Counted from the first letter of the stretch, positions 8,934 to 18,311 are shown. The stretch: 64,000 nt of DNA from Diaphorobacter ruginosibacter (GCF_014395975.1 NZ_CP060714.1:558001-622000); one strand, 5' to 3'. Notes: generated by a model not told the origin, from the letters alone. A program made the numbers and translations.

Positions 8934-10547
8934 ATGAATCGTGATCTCGACCCTGGCCGCCGCGCCGGCGGTGCTGGAGCTTCCTGGTGGATGTGGCCGT
9001 TGGCGGCCGCCGCGGGCGTGCTTCAGGCCTTCTCGCTGGCCTGGCCCGGCAGCGGTGCACCGCTGTGGTGGCTGCAGCTGGCGGCATTGGCCACGCTCGT
9101 CTTCATTGCCATGCGTGCGGCAACACCGCGCAGGGCGGGACTGCTCGGCTGGCTGTTCGCCACGGCATGGCTGTGCGGTACGTTCTGGTGGCTCTTCATT
9201 TCCATGCACACCTACGGCGGGTTGGCTGCGCCGCTGGCCGTAGCCGCCGTGCTGGGGCTGGCCGCCTTCCTGGGGGCGTACTACGCTTTTGCGGTCTGGC
9301 TTTTTCGCAGGTGCCTGCCGACCCATCGCCTGGCGGCGGCAGCGCTTTTCGCCATCTTGTGGATGCTGGCCGAGCTGGCGCGCGGGCAGTGGTGGACAGG
9401 TTTCCCCTGGGGCGCCGTTGGCTATGCACATGTACAGGGGCCCTTGTCGGTGCTGGCACGCACGATCGGCGTGTACGGCATGTGCTTTGTGGCCGCTTTC
9501 ATCGCCGCCGCCGTCGTGCTCGTCGAGAGGCGGGATCTCCGTTCGCGCAGCTGGTGGGCTGTCGGAGCCGTCGCGGTCCTGGCCTGGGCGGGTCTTGCGT
9601 TTCAGCGGGAGCAGGCGCTGGTGCGGATCGATACACAGGATCAGAATCCGCCCATGAGCCTGGCCCTTCTGCAGGGACAGATTCCGCAAGACGAAAAATT
9701 CCAGGCCGGCAGCGGCATTCCGATGGCGCTCGAGTGGTATGCCGGGCGTCTGCGAGAGGAGCAGGCTTCCCTGGTGGTGGCTCCCGAGACGGCGATCCCG
9801 CTGCTGCCCCGGCAACTGCCGGATGGCTATCTCGACGCGGTAACCGAGCGCTATGTCCGGCCAGAGGGGCGACAGGCCCTGCTGGTAGGTATCCCGCTGG
9901 GCAGTTTCACCGATGGCTATACCAATTCCGTGCTGGGCTTTACGGCCGGACAGCAACGGGTATATCAGTATGACAAGCACCACCTGGTGCCGTTCGGCGA
10001 ATTCATCCCGCCATTCTTCCGCTGGTTCACGGAGATGATGAACATCCCACTGGGTGACTTCAATCGGGGGCACGTGGGCCAGCCGTCGTTTCTGTTCATG
10101 GGCCAGCGCATCGCCCCCAACATCTGCTACGAGGATCTGTTCGGCGAGGAATTGGGCGCGCGTTTCGTGGATCCGCAGTCGGCCCCCACCTTCATGGTGA
10201 ACCTGAGCAACATCGGCTGGTTTGGAGACTCCCTCGCAATCGACCAGCATCTGGCCATCAGCCGCCTGAGGACGCTGGAGTTCGAGCGGCCCATGGTGCG
10301 CGCCACCAATACCGGCGCGACGGCGGTCATCGACCACAGGGGCCGGGTCACCCACAGCCTGGCGCGCGACACGCGCGGCGTGCTGCAGGCCGATGTGAAG
10401 GGTAACTTCGGCGCGGTCACTCCCTACGCCTGGTGGGTGGGGCGATTCGGCTTGTGGCCGCTCTGGGGCCTGGGCCTGCTGGTGGCTGGGGTTGCGTTCA
10501 TCCGGCGCAATCGCTCACCGGTGTTGCACATTGACCAAAATCAGTGA
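8934..10547 (+). CDS. lnt: apolipoprotein N-acyltransferase
   Basis: Inner-membrane enzyme that adds the third acyl chain to the N-terminal cysteine of lipoproteins. The 537-residue protein has several N-terminal membrane segments (about residues 20-225) followed by a periplasmic nitrilase-like domain. The catalytic triad can be placed at about Glu285 (VVAPETAIP), Lys348 (YDKHHLVPFGEF) and Cys398 (NICYEDLFG). A final membrane helix lies near the C terminus. The ATG at 8934 was chosen over a TTG at 8916. It is probably co-transcribed with corC. Confidence 0.96.
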   Translation: MNRDLDPGRRAGGAGASWWMWPLAAAAGVLQAFSLAWPGSGAPLWWLQLAALATLVFIAMRAATPRRAGLLGWLFATAWLCGTFWWLFISMHTYGGLAAPLAVAAVLGLAAFLGAYYAFAVWLFRRCLPTHRLAAAALFAILWMLAELARGQWWTGFPWGAVGYAHVQGPLSVLARTIGVYGMCFVAAFIAAAVVLVERRDLRSRSWWAVGAVAVLAWAGLAFQREQALVRIDTQDQNPPMSLALLQGQIPQDEKFQAGSGIPMALEWYAGRLREEQASLVVAPETAIPLLPRQLPDGYLDAVTERYVRPEGRQALLVGIPLGSFTDGYTNSVLGFTAGQQRVYQYDKHHLVPFGEFIPPFFRWFTEMMNIPLGDFNRGHVGQPSFLFMGQRIAPNICYEDLFGEELGARFVDPQSAPTFMVNLSNIGWFGDSLAIDQHLAISRLRTLEFERPMVRATNTGATAVIDHRGRVTHSLARDTRGVLQADVKGNFGAVTPYAWWVGRFGLWPLWGLGLLVAGVAFIRRNRSPVLHIDQNQ

Positions 10548-10702
10548 ACTTCGGGGTGTTAAGGTGTTTTTCTTGGCCCCTTGTTGTGGTTGGTCTACTA
10601 CAACCCTTGATAATGATGCCCTTTTCAAGACTGTAAACGGCTGGATCGAATTTCCAGCAGATCCCACGACGACGGCTGCTGCCGTCTGGAGAATGACTGA
10701 CA

Positions 10703-11227
10703 ATGGCTGATTCTTTTTCCTATGAACAACTGATTGCCTCGGGCGAAGGCCGGTTGTTCACGCCGGACAGCGGGCGCCTGCCTCTGCCACCCATGTTGAT
10801 GTTCGATCGCATCACCCACATCGATGCCGATGGTGGTGCGCATGGTCTGGGAAAAATCGTGGCCGAGCTCGACGTCAAGCCCGATCTGTGGTTCTTCGCC
10901 TGCCATTTCCAGGGCGATCCGGTCATGCCGGGGTGCCTGGGTCTGGATGCCATGTGGCAGCTCATCGGTTTCTACCTGACCTGGCTGCAGCTGCCGGGCC
11001 GCGGCCGGGCTCTGGGTGCGGGTGAAGTCAAGTTCACGGGCGAGGTCGGCCCCGACGTGAAACTGGTCACTTACGAAATTGACATCAAGCGTGTCATCAA
11101 ACGCAAGCTCAATATGGCCATCGGCGACGCACGCCTGCTCGCCGACGGCAAGGAAATCTATGTGGCCAATGACCTGCGCGTGGGCCTGTTCATGCGCGAA
11201 GGCAACGGCCAAGGGGCTGCAGCATGA
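10703..11227 (+). CDS. fabA: 3-hydroxydecanoyl-ACP dehydratase/isomerase
   Basis: Cytoplasmic dehydratase and trans-2/cis-3 isomerase that starts unsaturated fatty acid synthesis. The 174-residue length matches the family. The active-site His68 is in FACHFQGDPVMPGCLG, with the catalytic Asp82 in LGLDAMWQ. The stop overlaps the start of fabB (ATGA), showing translational coupling. The 155 bases upstream contain a TGATAAT-type -10 element near 10609 and probably the promoter. Confidence 0.97.
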   Translation: MADSFSYEQLIASGEGRLFTPDSGRLPLPPMLMFDRITHIDADGGAHGLGKIVAELDVKPDLWFFACHFQGDPVMPGCLGLDAMWQLIGFYLTWLQLPGRGRALGAGEVKFTGEVGPDVKLVTYEIDIKRVIKRKLNMAIGDARLLADGKEIYVANDLRVGLFMREGNGQGAAA

Positions 11228-12444
11228 AAAAGCGCGTGGTGATCACGGGCGCGGGCATTGTCTCGTGCATCGGCAACGACCTTGACACGGTGGAGGCCTC
11301 GCTGCGCGCGAGCCGCCCGGGCATCAAGGCCATGCCGGAGTTTGCCGAACTGGGCCTTCGCAGCCAGGTGGCAGGCATTCCCGAGATCAATCTGGAAGAA
11401 CGCATCGACCGCAAGCAATTGCGCTTCATGGGCGATGCGGCCGCGTATGCGCACATTGCGCTGGAAGACGCCATCAAGCAGTCCGGCCTGACGCCGGAGC
11501 AGGTCTCCCATCCCCGCACGGGCCTGATCATGGGTTCGGGCGGCGGCTCGCCAGCCAACCAGATCGAGGCGGCCGACACGCTGCGCAGCAAGGGCATCCG
11601 CCGCGTGGGGCCGTACCAGGTCACGCGCTGCATGAGCTCCACCGTGTCGGCGTGCCTCTCGACCAATTTCGCGATCAAGGGCATCAACTACTCCATCACC
11701 TCGGCCTGCAGCACGTCGGCGCACTGTATCGGTGCCGCGGCGCAGCAGATCGCCTGGGGCGTGCAGGACGTGATGTTCGCCGGCGGCGGCGAGGAGCTGT
11801 CCTGGGGCATGGCACTGCTGTTCGACGGCATGGGTGCGATGTCCTCCAAGTACAACGAAACGCCCGAGAAGGCCTCGCGCGCCTATGACGCGAACCGCGA
11901 CGGCTTCGTGATCGCGGGTGGCGGCGGAGCGGTGGTGCTCGAAAGCCTGGAGCATGCGCTGGCGCGCGGCGCCCATATCCTCGGCGAAGTGGTCGGCTTC
12001 GGCGCAACCAGCGACGGCGAGGACATGGTGGCTCCCTCGGGCACCGGCGCGATCGCCTGCATGCGACAGGCGATCGAGGGTGTCGAGGGCCCCATCGACT
12101 ACATCAACACGCACGGCACCTCCACACCCGTGGGCGACGTGCCCGAGCTGCGTGCGATCCGCGAGGTGTTCGGCGAACAGATTCCCGCCTTCTCGTCCAC
12201 CAAGTCGCTCACCGGCCACTCGCTGGGCGCGACGGGCGTGCAAGAGGCGATCTACTGCCTGATCATGCTGAACAAGGGCTTCATCGCCGGCTCGGCCAAC
12301 GTGGAGACGTTGGAGCCTGCGGCAGAAGGCATGCCGCTCGTGACCGTGACGCGCGATGCGCCGGTGCGCCAGGCGCTGTCCAACAGCTTCGGCTTCGGCG
12401 GCACGAATGCATCGCTGGTCCTGCGCCGCTGGGATGGCCAATAA
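11224..12444 (+). CDS. fabB: 3-oxoacyl-ACP synthase I
   Basis: Elongating condensing enzyme needed for unsaturated fatty acids, paired with FabA. The 406-residue protein carries the thiolase-fold catalytic residues Cys162 (SITSACSTSAH), His297 (NTHGTSTPVGD), Lys327 and His332 (STKSLTGHSLGATG). Its start overlaps fabA by four bases. A strong intrinsic terminator lies 32 bases after the stop, so fabA-fabB forms a closed two-gene operon. Confidence 0.97.
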   Translation: MKKRVVITGAGIVSCIGNDLDTVEASLRASRPGIKAMPEFAELGLRSQVAGIPEINLEERIDRKQLRFMGDAAAYAHIALEDAIKQSGLTPEQVSHPRTGLIMGSGGGSPANQIEAADTLRSKGIRRVGPYQVTRCMSSTVSACLSTNFAIKGINYSITSACSTSAHCIGAAAQQIAWGVQDVMFAGGGEELSWGMALLFDGMGAMSSKYNETPEKASRAYDANRDGFVIAGGGGAVVLESLEHALARGAHILGEVVGFGATSDGEDMVAPSGTGAIACMRQAIEGVEGPIDYINTHGTSTPVGDVPELRAIREVFGEQIPAFSSTKSLTGHSLGATGVQEAIYCLIMLNKGFIAGSANVETLEPAAEGMPLVTVTRDAPVRQALSNSFGFGGTNASLVLRRWDGQ

Positions 12445-12476
12445 ACACTCACGTGTTAGACAGATTGTGATTGACT

Positions 12477-12502
12477 GGGGGCTGCGGCCCCCGGTTTTAT
12501 TT
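12477..12502 (+). terminator. intrinsic terminator of fabA-fabB
   Basis: A perfect stem GGGGGC (12477-12482) / GCCCCC (12487-12492) with loop TGCG is followed by GGTTTTATTT. Position and shape fit a rho-independent terminator. Confidence 0.8.
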
Positions 12503-12524
12503 GGGCCAACTAAAATGGCCGGTT

Positions 12525-12588
12525 CACGCTAACACTCTAACTTTGTTAGTGGGTAGCACTAACGCGTTACCCCAACACGCTAACACTC
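12525..12588. repeat. CTAAC-rich repeat in the glyQ leader
   Basis: Two direct copies of CACGCTAACACTC (12525-12537 and 12576-12588) flank an inverted repeat GTTAGTG (12545-12551) / CACTAAC (12557-12563). The pentamer CTAAC or its complement GTTAG occurs five times within about 60 bases. All of this lies between the fabB terminator and the glyQ start codon, so it is in the promoter or leader of glyQS. Function unknown; regulator operators or a leader RNA structure are both possible. Confidence 0.6.
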
Positions 12589-12591
12589 GCC

Positions 12592-13542
12592 ATGCTGACC
12601 TTCCAACAAATCATCCTGAAATTGCAGTCGTATTGGGCCGACCAGGGCTGCGCGCTTTTGCAGCCCTATGACATGGAAGTCGGGGCGGGCACATCGCACA
12701 CCGCTACGTTCCTGCGCGCCATCGGCCCCGAGCCCTGGAAGGCCGCCTACGTGCAGCCCAGCCGCCGCCCCAAGGACGGCCGCTATGGCGAGAACCCCAA
12801 CCGTGGCCAGCACTACTACCAGTACCAGGTGGTTTTGAAGCCCGCGCCGGACAATATCCTGGAGCTGTACCTTGGCTCGCTCGAGGCGCTGGGCTTCGAC
12901 CTGAAGAAGAACGACATCCGCTTCGTCGAGGACGACTGGGAAAACCCGACGCTCGGCGCATGGGGACTGGGATGGGAAGTCTGGCTCAACGGCATGGAAG
13001 TGACGCAGTTCACCTATTTCCAGCAGGTGGGCGGCATCGACTGCAAGCCGGCGACCGGCGAGATCACCTACGGCCTGGAGCGCCTTGCGATGTACCTGCA
13101 GGGCGTGGAGAACATGTACGACCTGGTCTGGACGGTGGATGGCAGCGGCCGCAAGCTGAGCTACGGCGATGTGTTCCATCAGAACGAAGTGGAGCAATCC
13201 GCCTACAACTTCGAGCATTCCGACGCCGAGTTCCTGTTCACGGCCTTTGGCGCGTACGAAAAGCAGGCGCAGCACCTCATGGAGGCACAGCTGGCGCTGC
13301 CCGCCTATGAGCAGGTGCTCAAGGCGGCGCACACCTTCAACCTGCTGGACGCACGCGGAGCGATCTCGGTGACCGAGCGCGCCGCCTACATCGGCCGCAT
13401 CCGCAACCTCGCGCGCGCAGTGGCCAAGAGCTACCTCGACAGCCGCGCGCGCCTTGGGTTCCCGATGGCCCCGAAGGCCTGGGCTGACGAGGTGCTGGCC
13501 GATATCGCCAAGGCCGAACAACAACAGAAGAAAGCCGCCTGA
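12592..13542 (+). CDS. glyQ: glycine--tRNA ligase alpha subunit
   Basis: Alpha subunit of the bacterial alpha2beta2 glycyl-tRNA synthetase, carrying the class II catalytic core. The 316-residue protein has the conserved start LTFQQIILKLQSYWADQGCALLQPYDMEVGAGT, seen here in its parts LQSYWADQGC and QPYDMEVGAGT. These are followed by QPSRRPKDGRYGENPNR and QYQVVLKPAP. The gene is 38 bases upstream of glyS. Confidence 0.98.
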   Translation: MLTFQQIILKLQSYWADQGCALLQPYDMEVGAGTSHTATFLRAIGPEPWKAAYVQPSRRPKDGRYGENPNRGQHYYQYQVVLKPAPDNILELYLGSLEALGFDLKKNDIRFVEDDWENPTLGAWGLGWEVWLNGMEVTQFTYFQQVGGIDCKPATGEITYGLERLAMYLQGVENMYDLVWTVDGSGRKLSYGDVFHQNEVEQSAYNFEHSDAEFLFTAFGAYEKQAQHLMEAQLALPAYEQVLKAAHTFNLLDARGAISVTERAAYIGRIRNLARAVAKSYLDSRARLGFPMAPKAWADEVLADIAKAEQQQKKAA

Positions 13543-13580
13543 GGCGACCCGAAGAAGCGCAAAGTAGAAGAGATATTCAC

Positions 13581-15749
13581 ATGACCACACCGAATCTTCT
13601 GGTTGAACTGTTTGTCGAAGAGTTGCCACCCAAGGCGCTGCAGAAGCTGGGCGATGCGTTCGCCGGCGTGCTGTTCGAGCAGCTCAAGGCCCAAGGGCTG
13701 ACCTCGCCCGATTCGCGCCTGACGGCCTATGCCTCGCCACGCCGCCTGGCTGCGCACATCACCGAAGTGCTGCCTGCTGCCCCCGACCGGGCTGTGTCGC
13801 AGAAGCTCATGCCCGTGGCTGTCGGCCTGACGGCGGAAGGCAAGGCATCGCCCGCGCTGATCAAGAAGCTCAATGCCCTGGGCGCTGATGAATCCGCCGT
13901 CGCGGGGCTTGAGCGCATCAACGACGGCAAGGCCGACGTCCTCTACTACAACAGCACTGCCAAGGGCGCGCAGCTCACCGAGGGCGTGCAGAAGGCGCTT
14001 GACGAGGCGATCGCCAAGCTGCCGATCCCCAAGGTCATGCGCTACCAACTGCAGGATGGCTGGAGCAGCGTCAACTTCGTGCGACCCGCGCACGGCCTGG
14101 TGGCGATGCACGGTACCGAGGTGCTGCTGTCTGTGAATGCGCTGGGCCTGTTGGCCGGCAACAGAACGCACGGACATCGCTTCGAGGCGAGTGTCGATCC
14201 TGTCGTGTTGGCCCATGCCGATGCCTATGCGACCCAACTGCGCGAGCAGGGCGCCGTGATCGCCAGCTTCACGGAGCGCCGGGCGGAGATTGCGCGCCAG
14301 CTCAAGGCAGCAGCCGAGCGCGTGGGCGGCGGCGTGCGCGCCATCGAGGATGAGGCGTTGCTGGACGAGGTGACTGCGCTGGTCGAGCGCCCGAATGTGC
14401 TGGTCTGCGAGTTCGAGAAGGAGTTCCTCGGCGTGCCGCAGGAGTGCCTGATCCTCACGATGAAGGCCAACCAGAAGTACTTCCCGCTGCTGTCCGCCGA
14501 GGGCAAGCTCACCCACCAGTTCCTGGTGGTGAGCAACATCAGCCCGGCCGATGCCGGCGCCGTGATCGGCGGCAACGAGCGCGTGGTGCGCCCGCGCCTG
14601 GCCGACGCGAAGTTCTTCTTCGACCAGGACCGCAAGAAGACGCTGCTCTCGCGCGTCGATGCGCTCTCCAAGGTCGTCTACCACAACAAGCTTGGCACGC
14701 AGGGCGAGCGCATGCAGCGCGTGCGCGCGATTGCCAAGGCGATTGCACACGACCTCTTCGACGCGATCGCCAAGGCGCATCCGGAACAGCTGGGTGGCGT
14801 GGAGGGCGAGATCGCCGAAGACTACCTGATGGAGAGCGTCGACACCGCCGCCATGCTGGCCAAGACGGATCTGGTGACCGACATGGTCGGCGAGTTCCCC
14901 GAGCTGCAGGGCATCATGGGCGGCTACTACGCTGCCAACGACGGCCTGTCGGTGCAGGTAGCCCATGCCATCGAGGACCACTACAAGCCCCGTTTTGCGG
15001 GCGACGAACTGCCGCGCGAGAACGTGGGCGTGGTGGTGGCGCTGGCCGACAAGCTCGAGACGCTCGTCGGCATGTTCGGCATCGGCAACCTGCCTACCGG
15101 TGACCGCGACCCGTTCGCGCTGCGTCGCCATGCACTGGGCGTGGTCCGCATGCTGATCGAGAAGGAGCTGCCGCTGGATCTGGCGCGCGTCCTCAAGGCC
15201 GCATCGCAGAGCTTCGGTGCGCTGCTGCCCGATGCGGACAAGAGCAACGCGCAACTGCTGGAATTCATCAGTGAGCGTCTGGCCGGCTATCTGCGCGAGC
15301 AGGGCTTCAGCGCCCAGGAGGCCGATGCGGTGATCGCTGCAAACGTGCCGTGGGGCGAGATTCCCAAGGCGCTGCAGGCCGTGCGCGCATTTGCCGCGCT
15401 GCCCGAGGCGCCGGCACTGGCTGCGGCCAACAAGCGCATTGGCAACATCCTCAAGAAAGCAGGCGAGGTGGATGCGCATGTGAATACCGCGCTGCTGCAG
15501 GAGCCCGCGGAGCAGGCGCTCTACGCCGCCATGCAGCAGACCGTGCCGCAGGCCGATGCGAAGTTCGCGCAGGGTGACTACACCGGCAGCCTGCAGACGC
15601 TGGCGGCCCTGCGCGTGCCTGTGGACAAGTTCTTCGACGATGTGATGGTGAATGCCGACGAGGAGGCACTGCGTCTCAATCGCCAGGGCCTGCTCAGGTC
15701 ATTGCATGTGGCGATGAACCGCGTGGCCGACCTGTCGCGCCTGGCCTGA
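13581..15749 (+). CDS. glyS: glycine--tRNA ligase beta subunit
   Basis: Beta subunit of glycyl-tRNA synthetase, which supplies tRNA recognition. The 722-residue length is normal. The N-terminal NLLVELFVEELPPKAL, central MKANQKYFPL and GEFPELQGIMGGYYA, and the C-terminal anticodon-binding region (about residues 590-700) are all present. It is co-transcribed with glyQ and followed closely by gmhB and plsC. Confidence 0.98.
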   Translation: MTTPNLLVELFVEELPPKALQKLGDAFAGVLFEQLKAQGLTSPDSRLTAYASPRRLAAHITEVLPAAPDRAVSQKLMPVAVGLTAEGKASPALIKKLNALGADESAVAGLERINDGKADVLYYNSTAKGAQLTEGVQKALDEAIAKLPIPKVMRYQLQDGWSSVNFVRPAHGLVAMHGTEVLLSVNALGLLAGNRTHGHRFEASVDPVVLAHADAYATQLREQGAVIASFTERRAEIARQLKAAAERVGGGVRAIEDEALLDEVTALVERPNVLVCEFEKEFLGVPQECLILTMKANQKYFPLLSAEGKLTHQFLVVSNISPADAGAVIGGNERVVRPRLADAKFFFDQDRKKTLLSRVDALSKVVYHNKLGTQGERMQRVRAIAKAIAHDLFDAIAKAHPEQLGGVEGEIAEDYLMESVDTAAMLAKTDLVTDMVGEFPELQGIMGGYYAANDGLSVQVAHAIEDHYKPRFAGDELPRENVGVVVALADKLETLVGMFGIGNLPTGDRDPFALRRHALGVVRMLIEKELPLDLARVLKAASQSFGALLPDADKSNAQLLEFISERLAGYLREQGFSAQEADAVIAANVPWGEIPKALQAVRAFAALPEAPALAAANKRIGNILKKAGEVDAHVNTALLQEPAEQALYAAMQQTVPQADAKFAQGDYTGSLQTLAALRVPVDKFFDDVMVNADEEALRLNRQGLLRSLHVAMNRVADLSRLA

Positions 15750-15835
15750 GGCAAGGCGAGCATGAGTGACGCCGGTCGCGGATGTGTGGACAATGGACGG
15801 GCGGGTCATTGCCCGCTAGCTCGCATAATCCGACC

Positions 15836-16420
15836 ATGATGAAAATCGCCATTCTCGACCGCGACGGCACGCTCAACGCCATGGGTGACGAGTACATCAC
15901 CTCACCCGACGAATGGACGCCGATTCCCGGTGCGCTGGAGGCGGTGGCCCGCCTCTCGCGTGCCGGTTGGCATGTGGTGATCGCCACCAACCAGCCGGGG
16001 CTTGGGCGCGGCGTGATCGATGTGCATGGGGTCAACGCCATCCACTCGCGCATGCTCAAGATGCTGGCCGCGCTGGGTGGCCGCATCGATGCGGTGTTCT
16101 TCTGCCCGCATGCGGAATCCGAACATTGTGCCTGCCGCAAGCCCGCGCCGGGCCTGATGGAGCAGATACGGGACCGTTACGGGGTCGAGCGCGGCGAGAT
16201 GATGGTGGCGGTGGGCAGTTGCCTCGCGCACCTGCAGGCCGCCGAGGCCGCAGGCATCCAGCAGCTGCATCTGGTGTGTACGGGCGCAGCCGGGCATCTG
16301 GATACTTCGCAGCCGCTTGCGGCGCCGTGGCCCCGGGGAACGCGTATACATGCGGATCTGAACGCCTGTGTGGACTTCATTGCCGCGGCGCAGGCCGCCA
16401 AGGCCGCCGCCGCGCACTGA
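15836..16420 (+). CDS. gmhB: D-glycero-beta-D-manno-heptose 1,7-bisphosphate 7-phosphatase
   Basis: HAD-superfamily phosphatase of the ADP-heptose pathway for lipopolysaccharide inner core. The 194-residue protein shows HAD motif I DRDGT at 8-12 (nucleophile Asp8, acid/base Asp10), the TNQPGLGRG motif and a zinc-binding cluster CPHAESEHCACRKPAPG. The start is one of two adjacent ATG codons at 15836/15839. The final HAD motif is a little weaker than usual (MMVAVGSCLAHLQAAEAAG in place of the common VGDS..D), so the annotation rests mainly on the first motifs and the zinc loop. It lies between glyS and plsC, a common order in Burkholderiales. Confidence 0.9.
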   Translation: MMKIAILDRDGTLNAMGDEYITSPDEWTPIPGALEAVARLSRAGWHVVIATNQPGLGRGVIDVHGVNAIHSRMLKMLAALGGRIDAVFFCPHAESEHCACRKPAPGLMEQIRDRYGVERGEMMVAVGSCLAHLQAAEAAGIQQLHLVCTGAAGHLDTSQPLAAPWPRGTRIHADLNACVDFIAAAQAAKAAAAH

Positions 16421-16487
16421 GGCGGTACCTGGCGTCAATGCCCTGCAGGGCTGCACTTCACTTCAAGAGACTGATCGATTCAACACC

Positions 16488-17234
16488 ATGGCTTTCATCC
16501 GTTCCGTTCTTCATCTGCTGCTGATGGCCGTCACCGTGATTCCCTACACGCTGGCGCTTCTGGCCGCGCGCTTCGGCGGTGCACGCAAGGAAACCGTCTA
16601 TGCGATCGCGCGGGCCTGGCTTGCCCTGTCCGTTCACAGTGCAGGGCCGCTTCTGGGAATCAGGCCGCGCGTGACGGGTATGGAGCATCTGCCGACGGAC
16701 CCCAGGCAAGGCGTGGTGCTGCTGTGCAAGCACCAGTCCACCTATGAAACCTTCCTGATGCCGGCGATCATGCCGCGTCCGCTCGCCTATGTGTTCAAGA
16801 AGGAATTGCTGAAGATTCCGTTCTTCGGCTGGTCCATTGGCAGCCTGGACATGGTGCACATCGACCGCAGCCAGGGCAGCCGTGCGTTTGCCAAGGTGCT
16901 GCAGCAGGGCCGCAAGCTCCTGGAGCAGGGCACCTGGGTGATCATGTTCCCCGAAGGCACGCGTGTGGGGCGGGGCGAGGCGGGGCAATACAAGAGCGGC
17001 GGTGCGCGCCTTGCGGTGAGTGCGGGCGTGCCGGTGGTGCCTATCGCGGTGACCTCGGCACGTTGCTGGCCCAAGAAGCCGTTCACCAAGCGTCCCGGCA
17101 TCGTGGATGTCTCCGTCGGGCCGCAGATTCCATCAGAGGGGCTGACGCAGGAAGAGCTGATGCAGAAGGCGCAGGACTGGATCGAGGCCGAAATGCGCAG
17201 GCTCGACCCAGAGGCCTATCCGAAGGAACAGTGA
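16488..17234 (+). CDS. plsC: 1-acyl-sn-glycerol-3-phosphate acyltransferase
   Basis: Membrane-bound acyltransferase making phosphatidate from lysophosphatidate. The 248-residue protein has a hydrophobic N-terminal anchor (about residues 5-30), the catalytic block KHQSTYETF and the acceptor block FPEGTRVGRGE. The catalytic block has Glu where the textbook HX4D motif has Asp; this HQSTYE form is frequent in proteobacterial PlsC. The ATG at 16488 directly precedes the anchor. It follows gmhB by 67 bases and may be in the same operon. Confidence 0.93.
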   Translation: MAFIRSVLHLLLMAVTVIPYTLALLAARFGGARKETVYAIARAWLALSVHSAGPLLGIRPRVTGMEHLPTDPRQGVVLLCKHQSTYETFLMPAIMPRPLAYVFKKELLKIPFFGWSIGSLDMVHIDRSQGSRAFAKVLQQGRKLLEQGTWVIMFPEGTRVGRGEAGQYKSGGARLAVSAGVPVVPIAVTSARCWPKKPFTKRPGIVDVSVGPQIPSEGLTQEELMQKAQDWIEAEMRRLDPEAYPKEQ

Positions 17235-17471
17235 GAACCAGGTGGGGCAGGGCTTGATTCAATTGGCGCTCGGCCTGTTCGGCATCGGTGACGATGCCCC
17301 GCCCGGGACTTCACGGCAGGCCAGGCCCGGGGGGGCGCGGAGCCCGCCAGGCCCGGCACCCACCCAGGCCGCAGCAGGCGCCTGAAGGCGGAGGGCACAG
17401 AGACGGGAGACCTGTGGAGCGTTCCCGAGGGCCATCCAGGTGGTGAGCACGGTGATGGGCGTTCTGCCGAC

Positions 17472-18311
17472 GTGCCGCGCTCGGACATCCCCGCGGCTTC
17501 TGCAACGCCTGCAGCCGCAGCCGTTCCATTGCGCAGCGTCCTCGCGCCTGCGTCGTTCCGGCACCCCCAGGCCAATCGGGAGGTACTGCTGGGCGAGGCG
17601 CGTGTTGCCTATCTTCTGCAGCGCGTGCGCCGACGCAGCATCGGCTTTGTGGTGGATGTGGATGGACTCTCGGTGCGCGCGCCGGGCTGGGTGACGCTGT
17701 CGGCCATCGATGCAGCACTGCAGGAAAAGTCCGACTGGATCCTGCGCAAGCTCGGCGAATCGCAACTGCGGCAGCAGCGCAGGCAGGACGCGCAGGTGGA
17801 GTGGAAAAACGGGGCGGTGTTTCCCTTTCTCGGTGAACCCCTCAGGATCGTGCTGGACGCCGAGCACCGTTTCCAGGGGCGTGGTGCGGCGCTGGTGGCT
17901 GCGCCTCATGAAGGTCTGCCGCGCGAACTGCACGTTGCACTCCCGCTCACGGCGGATGCAGCCCAGATCCGCGATACGGTGCATGCCTGGCTGCTCAAGC
18001 AGGCACGGGCCCATTTCATCGCGCGGCTCGATCATTTCGCGCCTCGGCTGAATGTGCGCTGGACCAAGCTGCGGCTGTCGAGTGCGCAGACACGCTGGGG
18101 CAGCGCGCGCTCCGATGGCTCCATCTGCCTGAACTGGCGCCTGCTGCACTTCCGCCCCTCGGTGATCGACTATGTGGTCGCCCATGAGTTGTCGCATCTG
18201 CGCGTGATGGACCATTCACCGCGTTTCTGGGACACCGTGGCCACGGTGGTGCCTGACTACAAGGCGCTGCGCAAGAGCCTCAAGGATGAAGCGACGCCTT
18301 CATGGGATTGA
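17472..18311 (+). CDS. YgjP-like zinc metallopeptidase domain protein (DUF45), 5' end uncertain
   Basis: A 279-residue protein with the DUF45/YgjP core: RWGSARSDGSICLNWRLL and the zinc motif HELSHLRVMDH (His238, His242, His248, with Glu239 as catalytic base). The GTG at 17472 is the first start in this frame, and the frame stays open further upstream. In another frame, a TTG at 17254 opens a peptide beginning MIQLALGLFGIGDD followed by a Pro/Ala-rich stretch, which looks like the normal N-terminus of Comamonadaceae relatives. A missing G in the seven-G run at 17329-17335 would join the two. So the true gene may start at 17254. Function is not known beyond a predicted zinc peptidase. Confidence 0.82.
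   Translation: MPRSDIPAASATPAAAAVPLRSVLAPASFRHPQANREVLLGEARVAYLLQRVRRRSIGFVVDVDGLSVRAPGWVTLSAIDAALQEKSDWILRKLGESQLRQQRRQDAQVEWKNGAVFPFLGEPLRIVLDAEHRFQGRGAALVAAPHEGLPRELHVALPLTADAAQIRDTVHAWLLKQARAHFIARLDHFAPRLNVRWTKLRLSSAQTRWGSARSDGSICLNWRLLHFRPSVIDYVVAHELSHLRVMDHSPRFWDTVATVVPDYKALRKSLKDEATPSWD

Noticed and set aside
6521..8935. An 804-codon minus-strand open frame opposite the Lrp, GNAT and corC genes
   Set aside because: It runs through three recognisable genes and two intergenic regions, and has Ser/Arg-rich low-complexity content and no family.
12477..12591. T-box or riboswitch upstream of glyQ
   Set aside because: The space between the fabB terminator and the start codon is under 100 bases and lacks the T-box core sequence; the CTAAC repeats do not resemble a known riboswitch.
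13431..15479. A 682-codon minus-strand open frame opposite glyS
   Set aside because: glyS is certain from its motifs; the opposite frame is a by-product of codon bias.
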